From Acidobacteriota bacterium (GTDB taxonomy: Bacteria > Acidobacteriota > Terriglobia > Terriglobales > Acidobacteriaceae), in contig JAKAJO010000075.1 in assembly GCA_021813745.1 (NCBI GenBank), positions 62,001 through 126,000 of the forward strand: a stretch of 64,000 nt of DNA, read 5' to 3'. The notes under the pieces are model-generated. The model did no database searches. It was not told the origin of the DNA and saw only the letters and a list, made by a program, of their open reading frames with translations. Position 1 is the first letter of the stretch; each line of letters opens with the position of its first letter. Positions 9,470-16,958 of this stretch are shown piece after piece. Made by a program: the position numbers and the translations under genes.

Positions 9470-9867
9470 ACGAACTCGAGAGATTCTCCAAGGGATTGGC
9501 GGACATCAACCGCCTTCGCATACTGAACCTGCTATTGCGGGGAGAGTTGTGCGGCTGCGACATCCAGTATGTTCTTGAAGCCTCTCAGCCGAATGTGTCG
9601 AGGCACCTGCAGTACCTGAAGAATTCCGGGCTGGTCCAGGATCGCCGCGAAGGCTGTCGCGTTTTCTACCGGTTGACTGATACTCGAACTGGCACGCGCA
9701 AATTATTGTTCGAATTCCTTCAACTCGCATTCAAGAACGAAGAACCTTTCCGCAGTGACGCCAAGAAACTGAAGGAAGCCGTGAATGATGGAGCTTGTAC
9801 CCTGAGCGAAATCACAGACATCACCGTGTCGAGCACCTCGCGATCAACACAACCAGTGAGGACATAG
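9466..9867 (+). CDS. arsR: ArsR-family arsenic-responsive repressor
   Basis: 133 residues, starting inside the arsA stop codon (ATGA), so it is translationally coupled. The winged-helix fold shows LADINRLRILNLL, the metal-binding ELCGCD with Cys29 and Cys31, the recognition helix QPNVSRHLQYLKNSGLV, and the wing RREGCRVFYRL, whose Cys may be a third thiolate ligand. It should release operator DNA on As(III) or Sb(III). Its position late in the operon, behind arsA rather than first, is unusual compared with arsRDABC operons. The palindrome at 7212-7237 is its likely target. Confidence 0.92.
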   Translation: MNELERFSKGLADINRLRILNLLLRGELCGCDIQYVLEASQPNVSRHLQYLKNSGLVQDRREGCRVFYRLTDTRTGTRKLLFEFLQLAFKNEEPFRSDAKKLKEAVNDGACTLSEITDITVSSTSRSTQPVRT

Positions 9868-9906
9868 ATCTCGTACTCGTATGACGACACGCACGGAGGA
9901 AAGAGA

Positions 9907-10986
9907 ATGGCTTCTGGTCCAAAGCGTCTGAATGTGTTTGAGAGGTATCTGACCGTCTGGGTCGGGCTCTGTATGCTGGGAGGGCTTCTGATCGGCAAGA
10001 TGCTTCCCGGGTTAGTGAACCAACTTCGGAGTATGGAGTTCGGTAAAGGAAGCCAGGTGAATGTTCCAATCGCTGTTCTGATCTGGCTGATGATCATCCC
10101 GATGATGATGAAGGTCGACTTTGGGGCGGTTCGTAACGTCGGGCAAAAGCCCAAAGGCTTGTTGATAACAATGTTCGTTAACTGGTTGGTGAAGCCTTTC
10201 TCGATGGCGTTGATTGCCTGGCTTTTTTTCCGCCACTTCTTCGCTCCGTGGATCAATCCCGCCGACGCGAACCAGTACATTGCTGGCTGCATCATCCTCG
10301 CGGCTGCCCCCTGTACGGCCATGGTTTTCGTTTGGAGCTACCTGACCGATGGGGATCCCGCGTACACGCTGGTGCAAGTGTCAGCGAACGACCTCATTAT
10401 GCTTTTCCTATTCGCACCGATTGTGCGCTATCTCGTAAGCGGCGCCTCTTCGCTGGAAGTCCCGTTTATGGTTCTTCTCTATTCCGTGATCGCGTTCATC
10501 GTGATTCCACTCACGGTTGGCATGGCCCTCCGCCTGTGGCTCACGCACTCCCGTGGAAGACAGTGGTTCAACGAAGTCTTCCTGCCCAAGTTCAGCCCGG
10601 TGACCATGCTGGCGCTCCTGGCCACTCTGGTGCTGATCTTTGGTTTCCAGTCAGAAAACATTCGTGGTCGCTATTTCCATGTAATTCTCATCGCGATTCC
10701 GATCCTGATCCAGGTCTATTTCAATTCTTCCCTGACGTATGGCCTTATGCGGTGGCTGAAAGTGGAGCACTCAGTTGCTGCTCCCGGTGCATTGATTGGA
10801 GCCAGCAATTTCTTTGAACTCGCTGTGGCAACAGCGATCGCGTTGTTTGGACCTGGCTCCGGCGCTGCGCTGGCAACTGTCGTCGGAGTGCTGGTTGAAG
10901 TACCGGTCATGCTTTCTGTTTGCAATGCTTGCAACCGAACCCGGCACTGGTTTCCAGAACCGCAGGCTATTCGCATCCAGGAATAG
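9907..10986 (+). CDS. acr3: ACR3-family arsenite efflux permease
   Basis: 359 residues with about ten transmembrane segments. It belongs to the ACR3 (BART superfamily) group, not to the E. coli ArsB fold: landmarks are NVPIAVLIWLMIIPMMMKVDF, AAPCTAMVFVWSYLTDGDP with the essential Cys136, QVSANDLIMLF, and SNFFELAVATAIALFG with the conserved Glu. It exports arsenite across the inner membrane. GGAGG lies about 8 bases before the ATG. The pairing of ACR3 with ArsA and ArsD instead of ArsB is known in other bacteria, and here the operon order supports it. Confidence 0.94.
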   Translation: MASGPKRLNVFERYLTVWVGLCMLGGLLIGKMLPGLVNQLRSMEFGKGSQVNVPIAVLIWLMIIPMMMKVDFGAVRNVGQKPKGLLITMFVNWLVKPFSMALIAWLFFRHFFAPWINPADANQYIAGCIILAAAPCTAMVFVWSYLTDGDPAYTLVQVSANDLIMLFLFAPIVRYLVSGASSLEVPFMVLLYSVIAFIVIPLTVGMALRLWLTHSRGRQWFNEVFLPKFSPVTMLALLATLVLIFGFQSENIRGRYFHVILIAIPILIQVYFNSSLTYGLMRWLKVEHSVAAPGALIGASNFFELAVATAIALFGPGSGAALATVVGVLVEVPVMLSVCNACNRTRHWFPEPQAIRIQE

Positions 10987-11001
10987 CTGAAGGGAAACTC
11001 C

Positions 11002-11246
11002 ATCAAATGCTTCGAATGCCCGCAATCGGGATTTACACGCGAGGCGAAGGCTCTGTGTCATCGCTGCTCCGCAGCGCTTTACGCGGACCACATCCTTGCT
11101 GTAGACAACCCGTTAACCCTTCGTCACTTCATGACGCCTCGCTTGGTTCTTCTCAAGCGAGCACGCATCTTGCTTGTGCTGCATGCAAAGCCGCGTTGGA
11201 ACAGCCCTCGGAAGATGGGGCGCAGTTTGAACACACCTCTCAGTGA
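11002..11246 (+). pseudogene. Small Cys/His zinc-finger-like protein (DUF2180-like), start codon and frame lost
   Basis: Starting at 11002, where ATC stands at the right distance (7-8 bases) from an AGGG site, the frame reads I-KCFECPQSG...ALCHRCSAALYADH, a C-x2-C ... C-x2-C ... H pattern like small DUF2180-type zinc proteins that begin MKC. The first codon is ATC instead of ATG, and the TAG of acr3 in the same frame excludes an upstream ATG. Near 11174-11176 the frame changes: LKRARILL continues in another frame as CAACKAALEQ and ends at the TGA 11244-11246. One missing T in TTGCTT-TGT would explain this. Family naming is from memory. It sits 15 bases behind acr3. Confidence 0.6.
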
Positions 11247-11808
11247 TCAGAACGCAGGAGAAGGTCGTTTGCCGCATGGAGCAGGCTCATTAGGCATGTG
11301 TCGATCAGAGATTCAATCCGATATGGGCACTCGCATCTACTTCCGGCATTTCTGAGGTGAACGGGAAGCCTAAACGATGCGAGCCTTCGAGTTCAATTAC
11401 GGCTCACAGGCTCTACAAGAATCACTCCGGCTGAGCTGGTACATAGCCTCGCTTCAATACCCAGGGACCAACCTATTTTCGTCTACAGAAGAATTGTCTG
11501 ACTCCTTGGTTGCTGATTTCCTAATTCCAGCAAAGCCTGCGCACATCCGCGTTGCTGCACAGACAATGTACTCGCCAGCGAGCGCAACATGACCGTATTG
11601 TCATTCTCCAATCGCTCACATGCCGAGATCCAAGCGTGTTCGATTCCCTTCACCGGTAGTCAGCGTTCCCAAGAACGGCTCAAACGCGATCGAAATCGCT
11701 CTGCCTCATTTTGCGGAGATTCATGACCTCTTCAACTGCGGCTCGCTGTTGTGCTGCGACTGACGATCACTGCCACCTCACCAATATTGCACACTCCTCT
11801 TCGGCTGC
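11247..11808. other. Gene-poor spacer between ars operons
   Basis: About 560 bases. I find no protein that resembles a family, no palindrome with a U-tract and no RNA gene. An open frame at 11377-11592 (71 codons) has no recognisable motif and no good ribosome site. The stretch follows the decayed gene and may be more decayed sequence. Confidence 0.5.
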
Positions 11809-11810
11809 GA

Positions 11811-12731
11811 TTAGCGTCCCTCTGCACCACAACATGTCGGTCCGCAACACGAGCTCACCGTTGGCTTAATGGCGAACACCTTCACACTCGCAGCCATGGC
11901 ATTTAGGTCAAAGTCGGAAAGTAACCTGTCGAGATCCTGATGCACACTCCCGGACGCCGAACCGCAACACGAGGACGCACGTTTCGCGCTCAACTGCCTA
12001 AGCTCGTCCTTTGGTGTGGAACAGCAACTTGATTGGCTCTGCACGTTTTTGTACGCATTCAGATCCTTGCCGTCATCCACGACCTCAACGTACTGGAATC
12101 CCGCTTCAAGCAGGCCGTTACAATACTGTTCGACTTTGATCGCCCCGGCAATGCAACCCGTATAGGCAGCGATGCTGCTGGCGAGCTCCTCAGGAAGATC
12201 CTTCCTCAAAGCAATATCGCTTATTGCCAATCTTCCACCCGGCCTCAGGATTCTGAAGATCTCGCGAAAAACCGCCGGTTTGTCCGGAGCCAGGTTGATG
12301 ACACAGTTGCTGATTACGCAATCGACCGATGAATCAGAGAGTGGAATCCTATCGATCGTCGACTGATGGAACTCGACATTCTTATAGCCAGCGGCTTCGG
12401 CGTTTGTGCGCGCTCGCGCGATCATCTCCTGCGTCATATCAATTCCAATCACGCGACCGGTCGATCCGACCTTTTGCGCTGCAAGAAAAACGTCAAGACC
12501 GCCTCCCGATCCCAGGTCAACGACGACCTCGCCAGGCTTCAGGTGCGCGATGGCTGTCGGGTTTCCGCAGGAGAGACCCATGTTCGCTTCGGCAGGAATC
12601 GAGGCCAGTTCCTCGGGCGTGTATCCGAATGCTTCCGCCACAGCTTTGACTCCAGCGTGCTCACCTGAAAGCGTACTGCCGGCGATTGCTCCGTATTTCG
12701 CCTTGACTGAATCCAGCAACTGCTCAGACAT
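11811..12731 (-). CDS. arsM: Arsenite S-adenosylmethionine methyltransferase
   Basis: 306 residues from the ATG at 12731, which has GGAGG 5-6 bases upstream. The SAM-binding motif [12 protein letters not shown] lies at about 69-80 after MGLSCGNP. Cys55, Cys143 (SNCVINL) and Cys193 (YTGCIAGA) fit the three cysteines that bind As(III) in ArsM. The enzyme methylates arsenite to volatile or excretable forms in the cytosol. The C-terminal 75 residues carry several CC pairs ([26 protein letters not shown]), a Cys-rich tail seen in some ArsM proteins and probably metalloid-binding. It diverges from the second arsR gene and is presumably controlled by it. Confidence 0.93.
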   Translation of the reverse strand: MSEQLLDSVKAKYGAIAGSTLSGEHAGVKAVAEAFGYTPEELASIPAEANMGLSCGNPTAIAHLKPGEVVVDLGSGGGLDVFLAAQKVGSTGRVIGIDMTQEMIARARTNAEAAGYKNVEFHQSTIDRIPLSDSSVDCVISNCVINLAPDKPAVFREIFRILRPGGRLAISDIALRKDLPEELASSIAAYTGCIAGAIKVEQYCNGLLEAGFQYVEVVDDGKDLNAYKNVQSQSSCCSTPKDELRQLSAKRASSCCGSASGSVHQDLDRLLSDFDLNAMAASVKVFAIKPTVSSCCGPTCCGAEGR

Positions 12732-12766
12732 CAATTCCTCCGATATGCTTCCTATCTGCTAAAACG

Positions 12767-12806
12767 AATATATGCTTGACTGACGCATACGTCAATGCAA
12801 ATATAT
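12767..12806. promoter_or_regulatory. Imperfect palindrome in the arsM-arsR2 intergenic region
   Basis: Between the divergent starts (12731 and 12811) arms ATATATGCTTGAC and GTCAATGCAAATATAT form an imperfect inverted repeat around a centre that is itself GACG/CGTC symmetric. The right arm reaches almost to the arsR2 GTG, so a bound dimer would block both promoters. It fits an ArsR operator, but differs from the palindrome at 7212-7237, which suggests separate targets for the two repressors. Confidence 0.6.
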
Positions 12807-12810
12807 AGAG

Positions 12811-13224
12811 GTGGCGAAGAAACTCCAATTTGACCTCGAACGGTTCTTTCAGGCGCTTGGGGACGAAACTCGGCTCAGGATTCTGAACCTGATGGGAAAC
12901 CAGGAGCTTTGCGTCTGCTATTTTGTCGAAGTGATCGGCTGCCCTCAGCCGAAGGTCTCGCGCCATCTTGCCTACCTACGGAGGGCCGGGATCGTTTCGG
13001 TTCGCCGCGACGGCAAGTGGATGCACTACCGCATTACCTTGCCTCCGCATGATGGCGCGGCAGAAATTCTTCAACAAACGCTCAAAGCGCTCAAAAGCGA
13101 GAAAATGATGCAGGCTGATCGACTTCGGTTGGCGCGCGCCTGCTGTGCGCCTGCAAATTTCGTCACGCTGCACGGTGCTCCGCCACCAACCCCAATCAGT
13201 TTGACGAGGATGTCTCAGCTTTAG
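12811..13224 (+). CDS. arsR: Second ArsR-family repressor
   Basis: 137 residues from a GTG at 12811; no other start keeps the first helix, and a GAGG overlaps the start so the ribosome site is poor. Winged-helix features are FFQALGDETRLRILNLM, the ligand motif ELCVCYF with Cys34 and Cys36, recognition helix CPQPKVSRHLAYLRRAGIV and wing RRDGKWMHYRI. A later ARACCAPANF adds a CC pair that may also bind metalloid. It is divergent from arsM across an 80-base gap with a palindrome. Of the two arsR genes this one has the classical autoregulated divergent layout. Confidence 0.9.
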   Translation: MAKKLQFDLERFFQALGDETRLRILNLMGNQELCVCYFVEVIGCPQPKVSRHLAYLRRAGIVSVRRDGKWMHYRITLPPHDGAAEILQQTLKALKSEKMMQADRLRLARACCAPANFVTLHGAPPPTPISLTRMSQL

Positions 13225-13262
13225 TGGAAAGTTGAGCGGCGGTTCAACCCGATTCTGGGAGA

Positions 13263-13951
13263 ATCGGGTTGCCAACCTTTTACGAGGATAACCACCGTGA
13301 AGCGAGCTTACCGCACCATCCGCAAGCAAGGAAAAGCCAACAAGAACTGACCAACTTTCTGGTCAAGAACGAGCAGGGACTGCTGCCGATGGTGCATCTG
13401 ATCAAGTATTGTCGGGTGGTCTACGACCGGCTGATCGAGATGACCGGCCGCACTGCCATCAACGCCGTGTTCGGCTCAAACCAGAAGGTACAACGATGCT
13501 GCGCCCACAAGCTGCGCAATGTGCTCGATTATCTTCCCAAGGACGACAAGCCGAAGGTCAAGAGCCGGCTCCGCGCAACCTGGAAACTGGAGGCCGACAA
13601 AGACATTGCGCGGATCAAACAACTGGCCGTGTGGTTAGATGAGAAGTATCTCCAGGCGGCGGCCTGCTAACTGGAAGGCCTGGAGGAGTGCTTCACCATC
13701 AGACGGTTGGACATCCCGCCCTGCACCGCTGCCTGGTCACTACCCACATCATCGAAAGCCCGCACGCCGGAGTGTGCATCCAGACCCGGCGGGTCACCCA
13801 CTGACAGAATGGCAAGATGGTTTTGCGCTGGATGGCTTCGGCTTTCCTCAGAACAGAGAAACGCTTCAAGCGGATCATGGGGCACAAAGACCTGTGGGCG
13901 CTGGAAGCCACCCTCAACCCCACTGGAACTGTGAGCAAGAAAGTCGCGTAG
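13263..13951 (+). pseudogene. IS256/Mutator-type transposase remnant
   Basis: The first part (to the TAA at 13668-13670) contains a middle piece of an IS256-type transposase: AINAVFGSNQKVQRCCAHKLRNVLDYLP and a following helical stretch. After an in-frame stop near 13668 the similarity resumes as LEGLEECFTIRRL, then shifts frame through HIIESPHAG, QNGKMVLRWMASAFLRTEKRFKRIMGHK and ends at a TAG at 13949-13951. The N-terminal DDE region with the first Asp is missing. I could not find terminal inverted repeats, so the element boundaries are not given. It lies directly behind the ars island and is evidence of past mobile-element activity there. Confidence 0.75.
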
Positions 13952-14126
13952 TAACATCGACCTAACCGCCGCCCGCTACTTTCAACTAGCTGCGAGACAT
14001 GCTCGTGGCGCTCTTCTTCTTTCCCAATTTCCGACGGACAAGCGGCTCAAGTTGAGTGTTCCGCCTGAAACTTTCAGGTATCGCAAGAGTGAAGATGTGG
14101 GTCCATCCGAACCCAATCTACCTGTA

Positions 14127-16877
14127 TCAATCTGTTCTTTTGCTCACAGTAAAGTAGGGTTGGTTGGACAGGTCTTTGTTGAAACCTGGATAGATCCACG
14201 TCGTTCTACTATCGTCTTCTAGTTCGAAGTAATATTCGAGTGCGAACTCGCTGTGGGTATACTCTGCCGGAATTGTCGCGGTGTAAACGCCACCATGACC
14301 ATGCGCGTCCAGGGTATTCCAACGCTCCGCCTGATTGACGTGCCGATAGCAAAGCCGCACGCCGTGAACTGCATGGAAACCGTCTCCACTGGAGATTGCG
14401 AGTCTGAGCACAAGGGGCTCTCCTGGATTGAACTCCTCAGGAGGAGTGTGGTGACTTCTTACCATGCTGGCAGACTGACTTGCCAACGAGCTTTCCGCAA
14501 TCTTCGTTGCAGTCCGAGGCAAGGTTATGTCCGATTTGCTCTGCTCAATCTTTGCCGACATCGCGGCGACATCGGCATCAATCCCGGGCAACCTGTCGAG
14601 CCAGTGGCCGCTGCGCTTGGGAATACTGCCATACGAAATGTTCGCGCGATAGACGCCTTTCGCGCGCTCCGCCATCGCCGACCACGCATCTCTCGCCTTC
14701 CGATAATGATCGAGGGCCTCGATCCCAATGGTGGCGTCTTTGGAGGACTGAAAAGATTCATACAGCACGGCACTGCGTAATTTGTGCGCGAAAAAGGTGC
14801 CCAACCCGATTTGGATACGGACATCCTCCTCAATTCTTCGAAATGCACTTCCGTTACGAGCCTTTGCCAAACGCGCGGCCGTTTTCAGCCAATCACTGGC
14901 CTGATCAACGCACTGCTCGATCCATTGCGCCACGTCGATGGGTGAGTATTTTGCGGATGTCTCCTGCCGGCCGAGTGACTGCGCATATTCCTTTACGGTT
15001 GAAAATAGGTGCGGATCGAGCGGACTGACGGTACCGAATATTTTTGGGGTGGGTGTATCTCCATACGGCGACGGCTCGCTGCCCTCGATGATCGGCATAT
15101 TGGTCGGCAGTTCGTACCACAAATCATGATTGCTCGCTGAAGGTAGATGAGCGGATGTAAGAAGTGGGAGAATGCGAGACGCGTGCGTGAGGGATCTCTC
15201 CGTCGGTTCGCTCCCGTCTCCGAGGTCCGCGCGCATGAATCTGCGCCAGGTCTCTGGATCGACATCGGGGTCGTATAACTTTCGGCCCCAGACACGATAG
15301 TAGAGATCGTATTTCTGCCAATCCTTGGGAGGATTGAGAGATGTATCCGAGTAGGCGCACCGGCCTCCAGGCTGGCCGGAGCCCTCCCGTCCTTTGAATG
15401 TCAGCGGCTCCATTAAGTCAAGGCCTGTCGCCCCGCAGAAGCTCGCGCTTCGCGCGTACGCGCCGGCCATCTCAGGGTCTACTGAGAGAAGATGGCGTTG
15501 CGTGCCCGGCCACAGCCGGAACCAAAGTTTGTAACGCGCTCCTTCGCGCAGGAAATCCGCATAGCCGTATCGTGTGAAGCTTCTGGATCCGCTGCTGAGC
15601 CGGAAGAGCGATTCGTCGGTCCGGGACAGGGCGCCGTGAGGAATCTCCAGCGGACGAATGTCCGCCTGCTGATAACCGAGGCTCTGGTGCTCAGCCGAGT
15701 ATTTGGCTCCCAGCCTCACCGGCATGCCAGTAGCTACTGCGATGTCGATCATCCTTTCGTCAACGCCTTTCGCGTGCATGTCGATCTCGATCGTCCGTCC
15801 TGCCTTGGCAATTGCCTCAAAAACCGTCTGCCAGAACTCGTAGCTCCCTTCTGGGATGCCGCTTTCGCCATGCACACGCAAGGTGATGCCCTGAATTTCC
15901 GGGCATGTCTTCAGAATGATTGCGAGAGCATCGCGGCAATAGCGCGCGTGGTTATCGTGAGTCAGCCCTTCAATGCGGTGATATGCATTGGGGCTGTCTG
16001 TCCATTGATATGCGTGCGTCCAGATGCCCAGTTGAAATTGCAGACCTCTCGCAGCTGCTTCAGTTGCAACAAAGCGGAGCATCTCAAGATTCTTCAAACG
16101 CTCTGCGGTACTGAGCGGCTTGGGAACCGCCAACCTGGTGCCGTCTGCCGCGGCGAGTTGCAATGCACGGACTTGCGGATAGCCAGGTACTTCGACCAGA
16201 TAGGGGTAGACAAAATGGAAGTAGTCGTCGGTCACTCCGCGGGGAAAATCATATTCCAGGCCAAACGCCATCGTGAAGCGGTTGAAGCGGCTCGCCACCA
16301 GACGATCAAGGTATCCATTCCAGAACTCCTTGTCGTAGTACCATGGCTTATCTTCCAACTCACTGCAGAAATAGCGGCTCACACTGCGCAGTTCGTTCGC
16401 GGGTCTTTCTTCTATTGCATTGTTCAACTGCAACGACTTCAGCGGATCGTCGCCGAACTGTACCCGCTCAGCCAACTCAAGTAATGCGTAGACGTAGCCC
16501 CGCGCATCGTTCGCGGAGACAAGAAGCCCGGGAACCCGACCGATTCCTCCGGGCGCCATCCGCAGACTTTCGGCTGCGGCATTCGGTCGTCCATGAGCAA
16601 ACCCTTGGGCCAGGTGCGACTCCGAAGCCGCCAGAACAATGCAAAATTCGGCACCTTCGATTGCTTCTGTCGAATGAACGATTGAATGCCTGACATTTCT
16701 GGAGCCGAGCGCCCGACACAGTTGAGCAACCGCTCTCATCGAAGGCACGCTTGATGCGATGGCATCATCTGGATCGACAATCAGGCAGATGGACGCAGCA
16801 CCCGTTGCAGAACTCGCGGATGAGAGCCGACACAGCCCTGCCGCGCCGGCGAGTTTGAGAAATTCCCTGCGAGGCAT
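14127..16877 (-). CDS. Tat-exported large protein, glycoside-hydrolase-like, family not identified
   Basis: About 916 residues from the ATG at 16877 (an ATG at 16901 adds 8 residues). MPRREFLKLAGAAGL is a twin-arginine signal. A first third resembles the mixed alpha/beta N-terminal domain of GH20/GH67/GH115-type enzymes (ICLIVDPDDAIAS to VYALLELAE). A barrel-like section follows with FWNGYLDRLVASRFNRF, RGLQFQLGIWTHAYQW and GITLRVHGESGIPEGSYEFW, where Glu or His could be catalytic. The C-terminal 100 residues look like an Ig-like beta domain. I cannot name the family or substrate. It follows the beta-helix gene by 57 bases on the same strand, so both probably act on one polysaccharide, perhaps pectin-like or glucuronic-acid-containing. 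Confidence 0.5.
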   Translation of the reverse strand: MPRREFLKLAGAAGLCRLSSASSATGAASICLIVDPDDAIASSVPSMRAVAQLCRALGSRNVRHSIVHSTEAIEGAEFCIVLAASESHLAQGFAHGRPNAAAESLRMAPGGIGRVPGLLVSANDARGYVYALLELAERVQFGDDPLKSLQLNNAIEERPANELRSVSRYFCSELEDKPWYYDKEFWNGYLDRLVASRFNRFTMAFGLEYDFPRGVTDDYFHFVYPYLVEVPGYPQVRALQLAAADGTRLAVPKPLSTAERLKNLEMLRFVATEAAARGLQFQLGIWTHAYQWTDSPNAYHRIEGLTHDNHARYCRDALAIILKTCPEIQGITLRVHGESGIPEGSYEFWQTVFEAIAKAGRTIEIDMHAKGVDERMIDIAVATGMPVRLGAKYSAEHQSLGYQQADIRPLEIPHGALSRTDESLFRLSSGSRSFTRYGYADFLREGARYKLWFRLWPGTQRHLLSVDPEMAGAYARSASFCGATGLDLMEPLTFKGREGSGQPGGRCAYSDTSLNPPKDWQKYDLYYRVWGRKLYDPDVDPETWRRFMRADLGDGSEPTERSLTHASRILPLLTSAHLPSASNHDLWYELPTNMPIIEGSEPSPYGDTPTPKIFGTVSPLDPHLFSTVKEYAQSLGRQETSAKYSPIDVAQWIEQCVDQASDWLKTAARLAKARNGSAFRRIEEDVRIQIGLGTFFAHKLRSAVLYESFQSSKDATIGIEALDHYRKARDAWSAMAERAKGVYRANISYGSIPKRSGHWLDRLPGIDADVAAMSAKIEQSKSDITLPRTATKIAESSLASQSASMVRSHHTPPEEFNPGEPLVLRLAISSGDGFHAVHGVRLCYRHVNQAERWNTLDAHGHGGVYTATIPAEYTHSEFALEYYFELEDDSRTTWIYPGFNKDLSNQPYFTVSKRTD

Positions 16878-16958
16878 ATCGCGGACTACATCGGGCTTCA
16901 TTCGTCGAAAACTCCCAAAAGACCTTGAGGCGCTGCTGATGACGCCGGTGACTCTGGC

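Noticed and set aside
11377..11592. 71-codon plus-strand frame after the decayed zinc-finger gene
   Set aside because: No family resemblance and no ribosome site.
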